Both the position numbers and the translations under genes were made by a program. The notes beneath the pieces were generated by a model. The model saw nothing but the letters and a program-made list of their open reading frames with translations. It did not search any database and was not told the DNA's origin. From Solirubrobacteraceae bacterium (lineage in GTDB: Bacteria > Actinomycetota > Thermoleophilia > Solirubrobacterales > Solirubrobacteraceae): 45,656 nucleotides of DNA. The stretch's first letter is position 1; each line of letters starts with the position of its first letter. The DNA lies in contig JAEMSV010000028.1 of assembly GCA_016462625.1 (NCBI GenBank), forward strand, positions 1 to 45,656. Reading direction: 5' to 3'. Positions 39,042 to 45,656 of the stretch are shown in pieces.

Positions 39042-41201
39042 ATGTCAGGACTTCGTCAGCAGAACGTGACGGCCGCACAGTGGAGCGCCAACGGCGCCGC
39101 GTTCGGTCCCACCGACCTCACCATCCCCAGCAACAACGTCTTCGGGGAGCTGGTCTTCAGCGTCGACGTGCAGCGCCAGCTGCTGCCCAAGGACGTCTTC
39201 AAGAAGCTCCAGACGACCCTCGCCGACGGCCTGCCGCTCGACCCGGCGCTCGCCGGCTCCGTCGCCCAGGCCATGAAGGAGTGGGCGCTCGAGAAGGGCG
39301 CGACGCACTACTCCCACTGGTTCCAGCCGCTCACCGGCTCGACCGCCGAGAAGCACGACTCCTTCTACAACCCGACCGGCACCGGCGGCGCGATCGCGGA
39401 CTTCTCCGGCAAGGAGCTCATCCGCGGCGAACCGGATGCCTCCTCCTTCCCCAACGGCGGCCTGCGCGCGACCTTCGAGGCCCGCGGCTACACCGCGTGG
39501 GACCCGACGTCGCCGGCGTTCATCACGCCGAACCCGAACGGCGCCACGCTGACGATCCCGACCGCGTTCGTGTCGTGGACCGGCGAGGCGCTGGACCACA
39601 AGATCCCGCTGCTGCGCTCGATGGACGCCCTCTCGAAGGCGGCAATCCACGCTGTGCGCCTCTTCGGTGACACGGAGTCCAAGCGCGTCTTCACGACCGT
39701 CGGCGCCGAGCAGGAGTACTTCCTGATCGACGAGCAGTACTACTTCGAGCGCCCCGACCTCCTCGCGACCGAGCGCACGCTGTTCGGCGCCAAGCCGCCG
39801 AAGGGCCAGGAGCTCGACGACCACTACTTCGGGGCGATCCCGGAGCGCGTGCAGGCGTTCATGTTCGAGTCCGAGCGTGAGCTCCAGCGCCTCGGCGTGC
39901 CGGTCAAGACCCGCCACAACGAGGTCGCGCCGAACCAGTTCGAGATCGCGCCGCTGTTCGAGAACTCGAACCTCGGCTGCGACCACCAGCAGATCATCAT
40001 GCAGACGCTGAAGAACGTCGCCCGGAAGTACGGGCTCGTCGCGCTGCTGCACGAGAAGCCCTTCGCCGGCGTCAACGGCTCGGGCAAGCACAACAACTGG
40101 TCGATGGGCACCGACACCGGCGTCAACCTGATGGATCCGGGTGACACGCCGAGCGAGAACCTGCAGTTCCTGTTCTTCTGCACGGCCGTCATGAAGGCCG
40201 TCAAGAAGCACCAGGGCCTGCTGCGCGCATCGGTCGCGACGGCCGGCCAGGACCACCGCCTCGGCGCCAACGAGGCCCCGCCGGCGATCATCTCGATCTT
40301 CCTCGGCGCGGAGCTGACCGAGGCGTTCGCGGCGATCGAGTCCGGCGTGCCGGTCGACGCCGGCGAGGCGGGCTTCCTGGGCCTCGGGACCGAGGTCCTG
40401 CCGAAGCTGCCGCTGCACGGCGGCGACCGCAACCGCACCTCGCCGTTCGCGTTCACCGGCAACCGCTTCGAGTTCCGCGCGCCGGGCTCGAACATGACGG
40501 TCGGCTTCGTCAACGCGGTGCTGAACACCATCGGCGCCGAGGCGCTCGAGGAGATGGCCACGGAGCTCGAGGCGAGCCTTGAGAGCGGCACGCCGTTCGA
40601 GGAGGCCGTCACGGCCGTCATCAAGGCCCACTACGTCGCCGACAAGGACATCGTGTTCGACGGCGACGGCTACAGCGACGCCTGGCAGGACCTGGCGGCC
40701 GAGCGCGGCCTGCTGAACCTCCGCACGACGCCCGACGCGCTCCCGGAGCTCATCTCCGAGACGAGCATCGCGACGTTCGAGAAGTACGGCGTCCTCACGA
40801 AGCCCGAGGTCGAGGCCCGCTACGAGGTCTTCACCGAGCAGTACTGCACGAAGCTGAACATCGAGGCCGAGACGGCCGCGCTGATCGCCCGCACGCAGAT
40901 CCTGCCGGCCGGCCTGAAGTACCTGGCCCTCCTCGACGAGGTGCCCGGTACCGGCGCAGCCTCGCTGAAGGAAGAGGCCGAGACGCTCGTCGACGACCTG
41001 GTCATCAAGATCCGGGCGCTCGAGGCGGCGAACGCCGGCCACCCCGAGTCCGACGGTCTCCTCGCCGAGGCCACGTACCTCCGCGACGACGTGCTCGGCG
41101 CGTACGCCGAGGTGCGTGAGCTGTCCGACGCGCTCGAGGCGATCGTGCCGGACGACTACTGGCCGCTGCCGCGCTACTCGGAGATGCTGTTCATCAAGTA
41201 G
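39042..41201 (+). CDS. glnN: type III glutamine synthetase
   Basis: The product is 719 residues, the size of GSIII (about 700-730) rather than GSI (about 470). The ATG at 39042 follows AGGAGG at a long 13-nt spacing; open frame upstream to 38820 is not needed. GSIII hallmarks: N-terminal [102 protein letters not shown], and [13 protein letters not shown]. It makes glutamine from glutamate, ammonia and ATP as a dodecamer in the cytoplasm. It diverges from the amt-PII operon, so ammonium uptake and assimilation are probably controlled together. GSIII lacks the adenylylation site of GSI, so control is likely transcriptional or by feedback. Confidence 0.97.
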   Translation: MSGLRQQNVTAAQWSANGAAFGPTDLTIPSNNVFGELVFSVDVQRQLLPKDVFKKLQTTLADGLPLDPALAGSVAQAMKEWALEKGATHYSHWFQPLTGSTAEKHDSFYNPTGTGGAIADFSGKELIRGEPDASSFPNGGLRATFEARGYTAWDPTSPAFITPNPNGATLTIPTAFVSWTGEALDHKIPLLRSMDALSKAAIHAVRLFGDTESKRVFTTVGAEQEYFLIDEQYYFERPDLLATERTLFGAKPPKGQELDDHYFGAIPERVQAFMFESERELQRLGVPVKTRHNEVAPNQFEIAPLFENSNLGCDHQQIIMQTLKNVARKYGLVALLHEKPFAGVNGSGKHNNWSMGTDTGVNLMDPGDTPSENLQFLFFCTAVMKAVKKHQGLLRASVATAGQDHRLGANEAPPAIISIFLGAELTEAFAAIESGVPVDAGEAGFLGLGTEVLPKLPLHGGDRNRTSPFAFTGNRFEFRAPGSNMTVGFVNAVLNTIGAEALEEMATELEASLESGTPFEEAVTAVIKAHYVADKDIVFDGDGYSDAWQDLAAERGLLNLRTTPDALPELISETSIATFEKYGVLTKPEVEARYEVFTEQYCTKLNIEAETAALIARTQILPAGLKYLALLDEVPGTGAASLKEEAETLVDDLVIKIRALEAANAGHPESDGLLAEATYLRDDVLGAYAEVRELSDALEAIVPDDYWPLPRYSEMLFIK

Positions 41202-41226
41202 CCGGGCGCACGCCCACACGCTGGAC

Positions 41227-41254
41227 CGGAGGCCTCGCAATCGCGGGGCCTCCG
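41227..41254. terminator. bidirectional terminator after glnN
   Basis: A 12-bp stem with one G-T wobble and an AATC loop (left arm CGGAGGCCTCGC) lies 25 nt after the glnN stop and 5 nt before the end of the convergent diguanylate cyclase gene. It is followed by GTCGTTCT, a weak T-rich tail. Confidence 0.75.
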
Positions 41255-41259
41255 TCGTT

Positions 41260-42339
41260 CTACGCGGTGTGCAGCCGCGCGTTGCCCTTGAAGGCGACGA
41301 CCCGGTTGCGCCCGCCGGCCTTCGCCGCGTACATCGCGCGGTCGGCGCCGAGCATCAGCGCGTCGGGCGTCATGCCTGCGGCAGGGAAGGCGGCGACGCC
41401 CACGCTCACCGTCAGTGGGCTGTCGAAGGCGCGCATCCCGTCCTCGACGGCCGCCCGGACGATCTCCCCGAGGACGTGGCCGCCGGTGCGGTCGACGCCG
41501 GGAACCACGAGGGCGAACTCCTCGCCGCCGATCCGCGCGTAGCTCGCGACGCCGGCGCTGGCCTGGCGGACGATCTCGGCGACTTCGCGCAGGGCGCGGT
41601 CGCCGGTCGCGTGGCCGAAGCGGTCGTTGACGTCCTTGAAGTCGTCGATGTCGAATGAGATCACGGCACAGGCCGACTGGGCGGCCGCCGCGTGGACGAT
41701 GGCGTCCTCCAGCGCGGCCTCGAACGCGGCGCGGTTCGGCGCACCGGTGAGGACGTCGGTCAGCGCCGCGCGCCGGAGGTCGCCGACGGCCGTGATCACG
41801 CGGACCTTCAGCGCGTAGACCAGCCCCGTGACCACCGCCACGGCGCCGACGACATCAGCCCACCAGCCGAGCTGCTCGCCGTGGGGAAAGAAGCCGACGA
41901 GGACCACGGTGTATGTCGCGACGAAGAAGGCGAAGGTGAGGACGACCTCACGTGCGCGCACGAAGAAGGCGGCGCCGACGAGGGGCCAGAGGTAGTAGAG
42001 CGGGGTCGGACGGGTGGATTCGACGACGCAGGACCCGATGCCGACGAACGCGATCCCGAGGACCGCGACCGCGAAGAAGGCGAGGGCGGGCGGCCTGCGC
42101 GTCAGCGCGAACGCGACGGCGAGGGCGGTCTCGGCCACGAGCAGACCGAGCAGCACCTCGTGCGCGAGTGGAGCCGGCGCGGCCTTCCCCGTGGCCATCG
42201 ACAGCGCGACCATCACCGCGCCGAGAGCGAACATCCCCGCGGCGACCCAGCGCATGAGCCCGACCGTCCGGTCCCGGTCATCGCGTGCGCCGCCCGCGAA
42301 CGGGTTGGTGAACGGATAGCCATCGAGCGGCAGACGCAT
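41260..42339 (-). CDS. membrane diguanylate cyclase (GGEEF)
   Basis: The product is 359 residues. The ATG at 42339 gives an N-terminus, MRLPLDGYPFTNPFA, nearly identical to that of the gene at 43755-45434, which supports the start although the ribosome binding site is weak. Six membrane helices cover about residues 28-190, with no recognised sensor domain. The GGDEF domain (about 195-350) has the FDIDDFKDVNDRFGH and RIGGEEFALV signatures, so it should make c-di-GMP from two GTP. No RXXD inhibitory site precedes GGEEF, so product inhibition at that site is not expected. The C-terminus (RAMYAAKAGGRNRVVAF) is typical. Confidence 0.88.
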   Translation of the reverse strand: MRLPLDGYPFTNPFAGGARDDRDRTVGLMRWVAAGMFALGAVMVALSMATGKAAPAPLAHEVLLGLLVAETALAVAFALTRRPPALAFFAVAVLGIAFVGIGSCVVESTRPTPLYYLWPLVGAAFFVRAREVVLTFAFFVATYTVVLVGFFPHGEQLGWWADVVGAVAVVTGLVYALKVRVITAVGDLRRAALTDVLTGAPNRAAFEAALEDAIVHAAAAQSACAVISFDIDDFKDVNDRFGHATGDRALREVAEIVRQASAGVASYARIGGEEFALVVPGVDRTGGHVLGEIVRAAVEDGMRAFDSPLTVSVGVAAFPAAGMTPDALMLGADRAMYAAKAGGRNRVVAFKGNARLHTA

Positions 42340-42453
42340 TTGCTGCTTGCATCGACTGCCGCAGGCCCGCCCTGTAGGCGGTTTGGCCCAACGTTCACGA
42401 AAGTGGGGATGCCCTGCGCGTAAGCCGTCCGCAAGCGCTGCCTCGTGGAGGGC

Positions 42454-43752
42454 ATGGGAACGCTCGCAGAGAAGCACGGCACCTCCGCCTTCGCGCGGGA
42501 GGACATCGAGGACGCCCGGCGGCGGCGGCCCGCGGTCGAGCTGCACGACTACGCGGCGGCCCGGAATCTGGAGTTCCACGGGCGCCAGCAGCTCGCCGGC
42601 TTCCGCATGGCGCTTCCGCACTTCCGGGAGGAGATGCACAACGCGATGCGCGGGGTCCTGCCCGGCGGGCGGTTCGGCGTGCTGCTGCACCAGGTCATCC
42701 GGACCCACGGTCCTGAATCCCCCGCGATCCAGGGCACATTTCACGCCGTGCGCCCGAGCTCTCCGGAGCCGTTCTGGAAGAGCTTGGTGCCGGACCGGAC
42801 CGACATCCCCATCATCGGGAACTTCCTCGACCCGCCGACCGATGACACCCCGCGGGTGGCGTTCGACCAGGCCGGAGCATGGGCGCCGACGACGACCGCG
42901 GCGACGGCCGTGCCGGAGACTGCCGCGCCGCTTCCGCGCTGCGTGTTCCTCCAGACGGGCCGTACCGCGCGCTTCGCCGGCAAGGACGTGCGCGATCTGG
43001 CCGAGCTCGGCGCGCCGGGCTGGCGCGCGCATCCGCTCGCGTCGACGTCCGTGGACGAAGGCGTGCTCGAGCGGCTCATGGCCAGGCCTGGGCGCGGCGT
43101 CCTCGACGCGCTGCGCGTCCCGTGGGCCGAGGTCCGGGTCGACCACGGCATGCTCACGGTGCGACGCAACGGGTACGTCACGGACCCGGCCGAGCTCGAC
43201 GGGTTCGCGCAGCTCACCTGTCGGATGGCCGACGCGCTGCGCGACGCCTGCCTCGCGGGCGTGCCGCCCGAGCCGGCCTGGCCGGAGCCCCTTCCCCGGT
43301 GCCCGTGGGAGATCGACGACGCCGCCGTGACCGAGCCATCCGTCGCCGCAGGATGGTCGGCCGACTTCCGCGACTACGCCCAGCGCCACGGCCTCACGCT
43401 CGAGGACCCTGACGCATGGCGGCGGCTACACCCCTCGCTGCCGGTCCCCGGTCGCGTGCTCGCGGTCGCGCGTGCGGCTCAGGGCATGCGCGTGCTGTTC
43501 ACCACCGACGTCCCCCTGGTCGCCACCCGGGCGGTCCGGGGCGCCATCGCCTACGCCGTGCCCGAAGGGACCCCGGACACCCCGCCGGGCGGATTCCGGC
43601 CCATGGGCCTGAGCACGACGGTCTCGGTGACAGGGGGCGTCGCGATCGCGTGGACGCACCGGTTGCACGGCTACACGCGCGAGGCCGACGACCTCGTGCC
43701 GGCCTGTGTCGCCGCGGCGCACGCCGCCGGGATTCCGGTGCCGGCGGCGTAG
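42454..43752 (+). CDS. protein of unknown function between two c-di-GMP genes
   Basis: The product is 432 residues from the ATG at 42454, or 435 from the GTG at 42445; GGAGGG lies too close to the ATG to decide. There is no signal peptide or membrane helix. The N-terminal third has DYAAARNLEFHGRQQLAGFR, EEMHNAMRGVLPGGRFGVLL and PIIGNFLDPPTDD. The middle has RCVFLQTGRTARFAGKDVRD and HPLASTSVDEGVLERLMARP. The C-terminal third is YAQRHGLTLEDPDAWRRLHP and GFRPMGLSTTVSVTGGVAIA. It reads as a soluble alpha/beta protein with no motif I can name. It ends 2 bp from the convergent GGEEF/HD-GYP gene and diverges from the other cyclase gene. A c-di-GMP link is positional only. Confidence 0.6.
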   Translation: MGTLAEKHGTSAFAREDIEDARRRRPAVELHDYAAARNLEFHGRQQLAGFRMALPHFREEMHNAMRGVLPGGRFGVLLHQVIRTHGPESPAIQGTFHAVRPSSPEPFWKSLVPDRTDIPIIGNFLDPPTDDTPRVAFDQAGAWAPTTTAATAVPETAAPLPRCVFLQTGRTARFAGKDVRDLAELGAPGWRAHPLASTSVDEGVLERLMARPGRGVLDALRVPWAEVRVDHGMLTVRRNGYVTDPAELDGFAQLTCRMADALRDACLAGVPPEPAWPEPLPRCPWEIDDAAVTEPSVAAGWSADFRDYAQRHGLTLEDPDAWRRLHPSLPVPGRVLAVARAAQGMRVLFTTDVPLVATRAVRGAIAYAVPEGTPDTPPGGFRPMGLSTTVSVTGGVAIAWTHRLHGYTREADDLVPACVAAAHAAGIPVPAA

Positions 43753-43754
43753 CG

Positions 43755-45434
43755 TCAGGCGGCGCGCGGGCGCTGCGCAGCACCCCGCGTGGCGAGCACC
43801 CGGGCCAGCGCCTCGACGACCGCCTCGTCGAACTGCGAGCCCGAGCACTCCCGCAGCTCCGCGAGCGCGACCATCGCCGGCACGCCCGGACCGTGGGTCA
43901 CCGACTCGAAGGCCTCGGCCACCGCGATGATTCGCGCCGGCAGCGGGATGGCGTCACCGGCGAGCCCGTGCGGATAGCCGGTCCCGTCCTGGCGCTCGTG
44001 ATGGGCGGCGACCCACTCGCCCAGCTCCGCGATCCCGCATGCGGCGAGCACCTCCAGGCCGATCTGGACGTGGCGCTCGACGAGCTCACGCTCCTCGGGG
44101 GTCAGAACGTGCGCGGTGGCCAACAGCTCGTCGGGAACGCCGAGCATCCCGACGTCGCGGACGACGCCGGCGAGCCGGACGCGGGGGACGAGGGCGGCGT
44201 CGACTCCCATCTCCTCCGCGATCGCGCCCGCCATCTCCCCCACCTCGCGCGAGCGGTGATGCTCGCCGTAGCGATGCATGTCGAGCCGCTCCGCCAGGCG
44301 AAGTGCCGTCTGCGCGCCGGCGTCGGCCTGCAGCGCCCGCTCCTGCTCGGCGACTCCGAGCAGCCGCTCCGCGCTCTCGTCGTCGGCGACCACGCGATTG
44401 CGGCCGGACTGCTTCGCCGCGTACAGGGCGCGGTCCGCGGCGAGGAGGACGGATGACGGCGTGTCGCCAGAGGCGGGGAAGCCGGCGACGCCGATGCTCA
44501 CGGTGAGCGCCGGCTCGCCGCCCTGCGTGTCCCGCTCGATCGCGACGCGGATCTCCTCGGCCAGGAGCCGCGCGCTCGCGAGGTCCATGTCTGGAGCGAC
44601 GATGGCGAACTCCTCACCACCGACCCGGGCGAGCAGCCCACGCTCCGCGAGGCACGCCTCGAAGATCCGCGCGGCCTCGCGCAGGGCCTCGTCCCCGGCG
44701 GGATGACCGTAGAGGTCGTTGACGCGCTTGAAGCGGTCGAGGTCGAGCGAGATGACGGCGCAGACCCCGCCGTCCTCTCGGGCCCCATCCAGGTGCTCGT
44801 CCAGCGCCCGCTCGAAGACCGCGCGGTTCGCGATGCCCGTCAGCGAGTCCGTGTCGGCCAGCGAGCGCAGGCGGGCGATCAACCGGACGATCCGGTCCTT
44901 CAGGAAGAAGACGAGCGCGGTGGCGACGCCCATCGCCGCGACGATGTCGATCACCCACTCCCGCAGGAACGGGTTGTCTCCGAAGACCAGTACCAACGTG
45001 CCGAGGTAACACGCGACGAAGACCACGAACAGGAACGCCACCTCGCGCCGTTGCCCGAAGAAGGCGGCCGCCAGCAGCGGCCACATGTAGAACATCGCGA
45101 CGGGGCGGAGCTCGGGCGTGGTCGCAAGCGCGCCCGTGACGACGATGACGCCGAGCAGCGCGTACGAGAGCATCATGATGTCGGGCGGCCGGCGGACGAG
45201 CACCATCGTGATGGCCAGCAGCGCCATCAGCCCGACGAACGCGAGGTTCAGGTTCCGCGTCAGGGGGTCGGCGCTCGTATGCCCGGCGGTGTGGGCCATG
45301 AGCAGCGTGATCGAGCCCACGCCGTAGAGCAGGATGCAAACGATCCGGATGAGGGTGCGCGTCTCCTCGCGCGCGCTCGTGGGCGAGGTCGCGAACGGGT
45401 TGGTGAACTCGTATCCGTCGAACGGAAGGCGCAT
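43755..45434 (-). CDS. membrane diguanylate cyclase fused to a degenerate HD-GYP domain
   Basis: The product is 559 residues from the ATG at 45434, chosen because MRLPFDGYEFTNPFA matches the paralogue's start; an ATG at 45524 would add 30. Six membrane helices (about 30-200) precede a GGDEF domain with LDLDRFKRVNDLYGHPAGDE and RVGGEEFAIV, intact for cyclase activity and without an RXXD site. The C-terminal HD-GYP domain (about 370-550) keeps HHRSREV, HHERQDGTGYPHGL and PARIIAVAE. However, the HD dyad in the usual LLHDIGK position is VVRDVGM (His to Arg), and the later VADxFD motif is VAEAFES. The HD-GYP part has therefore probably lost c-di-GMP phosphodiesterase activity and may bind ligand or partners. 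Confidence 0.88.
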   Translation of the reverse strand: MRLPFDGYEFTNPFATSPTSAREETRTLIRIVCILLYGVGSITLLMAHTAGHTSADPLTRNLNLAFVGLMALLAITMVLVRRPPDIMMLSYALLGVIVVTGALATTPELRPVAMFYMWPLLAAAFFGQRREVAFLFVVFVACYLGTLVLVFGDNPFLREWVIDIVAAMGVATALVFFLKDRIVRLIARLRSLADTDSLTGIANRAVFERALDEHLDGAREDGGVCAVISLDLDRFKRVNDLYGHPAGDEALREAARIFEACLAERGLLARVGGEEFAIVAPDMDLASARLLAEEIRVAIERDTQGGEPALTVSIGVAGFPASGDTPSSVLLAADRALYAAKQSGRNRVVADDESAERLLGVAEQERALQADAGAQTALRLAERLDMHRYGEHHRSREVGEMAGAIAEEMGVDAALVPRVRLAGVVRDVGMLGVPDELLATAHVLTPEERELVERHVQIGLEVLAACGIAELGEWVAAHHERQDGTGYPHGLAGDAIPLPARIIAVAEAFESVTHGPGVPAMVALAELRECSGSQFDEAVVEALARVLATRGAAQRPRAA

Positions 45435-45504
45435 CTCCCAAGGGAAATCGTCTGTCTCACCTCCGCGGTTGAGCGCAGAGCGCAGGTCCCGACCAATGGC
45501 GGGC

Positions 45505-45536
45505 ACCAACCTTGCCACAGTCATGTCAAGGTTGGT
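45505..45536. promoter_or_regulatory. 10-bp inverted repeat upstream of metH
   Basis: ACCAACCTTG (45505-45514) and CAAGGTTGGT (45527-45536) are perfect inverted copies 12 bp apart, in the divergent region between the cyclase gene and metH. The right arm covers roughly -33 to -24 relative to a leaderless metH start, where a repressor would block RNA polymerase. Confidence 0.5.
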
Positions 45537-45547
45537 CGAGCCCTTGC

Positions 45548-45553
45548 TAGCAT
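45548..45553 (+). promoter_or_regulatory. putative -10 box (TAGCAT) of metH
   Basis: TAGCAT, preceded by TGC (an extended -10), ends 6 nt before the ATG at 45560. There is no ribosome binding site, so the start appears leaderless. Confidence 0.45.
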
Positions 45554-45559
45554 CGCGGT

Positions 45560-45656
45560 ATGCGCGACTTTCTCCAGGCAGTTCGCGAGCGGGTCGTCGT
45601 GTTCGACGGCAGCATGGGCGCCACGCTCGAGGCGTTCGATCTCTCGCTCGAGGACG
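45560..45656 (+). CDS. metH: methionine synthase, N-terminal fragment (partial)
   Basis: The gene begins with the ATG at 45560 and runs off the window after 32 codons. The visible RVVVFDGSMGATLEAFDLSL matches the first strand of the homocysteine S-methyltransferase barrel (FDGAMGT-type motif) of cobalamin-dependent MetH. A stand-alone homocysteine methyltransferase would look the same over this length, so the full domain set (folate, B12, activation) cannot be checked here. The start looks leaderless and an inverted repeat lies upstream. Confidence 0.75.
   Translation, partial: MRDFLQAVRERVVVFDGSMGATLEAFDLSLED

Noticed and set aside
39045..41240. 731-residue open frame opposite glnN
   Set aside because: Antisense shadow; the plus-strand frame is an unambiguous type III glutamine synthetase.
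42337..43389. N-terminal extension of the diguanylate cyclase frame up to 43389
   Set aside because: The extension is antisense to the 432-residue gene. The paralogue begins with the same MRLP motif, supporting the ATG at 42339.
1..45656. CRISPR arrays, tRNA or rRNA genes, insertion sequences, prophage or defence genes
   Set aside because: No regularly spaced repeats, cloverleaf-like sequences, transposases or phage genes were seen; repeats found are short operator- or terminator-like inverted repeats.

Overview
The window looks like chromosomal DNA of a high-GC actinobacterium, most likely class Thermoleophilia (Solirubrobacter/Conexibacter/Baekduia-like). The reasons are the very high GC, frequent GTG and TTG starts, many 1-8 nt stop/start overlaps (ATGA, GTGA, TGATG), an actinobacterial-type IHF, an actinobacterial MCE/YrbE lipid-import operon, and leaderless-looking starts with a TANNNT -10 box 6-8 nt before the start codon. 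The taxonomic call is inference. I saw no rRNA, tRNA, CRISPR array, insertion sequence or phage gene.

Layout. 1-3.5 kb: the end of an unknown gene, a small basic protein, and a large secreted beta-helix/Ig/FN3 protein. 3.5-8.7 kb: a RibD/DHFR-like reductase and an FAD monooxygenase diverge from a shared palindromic promoter; the monooxygenase runs tail to tail into a CHASE-PAS-GGDEF-EAL c-di-GMP protein. 8.8-11.4 kb: a TPP riboswitch precedes thiZ-thiX-thiY (thiamine-pyrimidine ABC importer). 11.3-15.1 kb: an alkA-like DNA glycosylase broken by a frameshift, a small membrane protein and a GNAT protein diverge, with only 15 bp between start codons, from a serine-palmitoyltransferase-like enzyme, a possible ceramide-synthesis pair. 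15.4 kb: an actinobacterial IHF gene.

15.8-32.8 kb is a 17 kb run of minus-strand genes: yrbE-yrbE-ABC ATPase-six MCE proteins-MMPL/RND exporter, then a redoxin-like protein, a B3/B4-domain protein, a coiled-coil protein, a membrane protein and a VOC enzyme. It encodes a complete MCE lipid importer with its own ATPase and a co-translated RND exporter. Divergent from it (32.9-35.6 kb) are a lipoprotein, two membrane proteins of unknown function and a small lower-GC secreted SH3-like protein.

35.6-41.2 kb is a nitrogen-assimilation block: amt-PII-PucR/CdaR-type regulator on the minus strand, divergent from a type III glutamine synthetase (glnN). The amt leader contains a perfect 10-bp stem that buries the Shine-Dalgarno sequence, and a 16-bp palindrome lies in the divergent region. 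41.2-45.5 kb carries two paralogous membrane diguanylate cyclases sharing an unusual N-terminal motif, one of them fused to a degenerate HD-GYP domain, around a gene of unknown function. The window ends in the first codons of metH.
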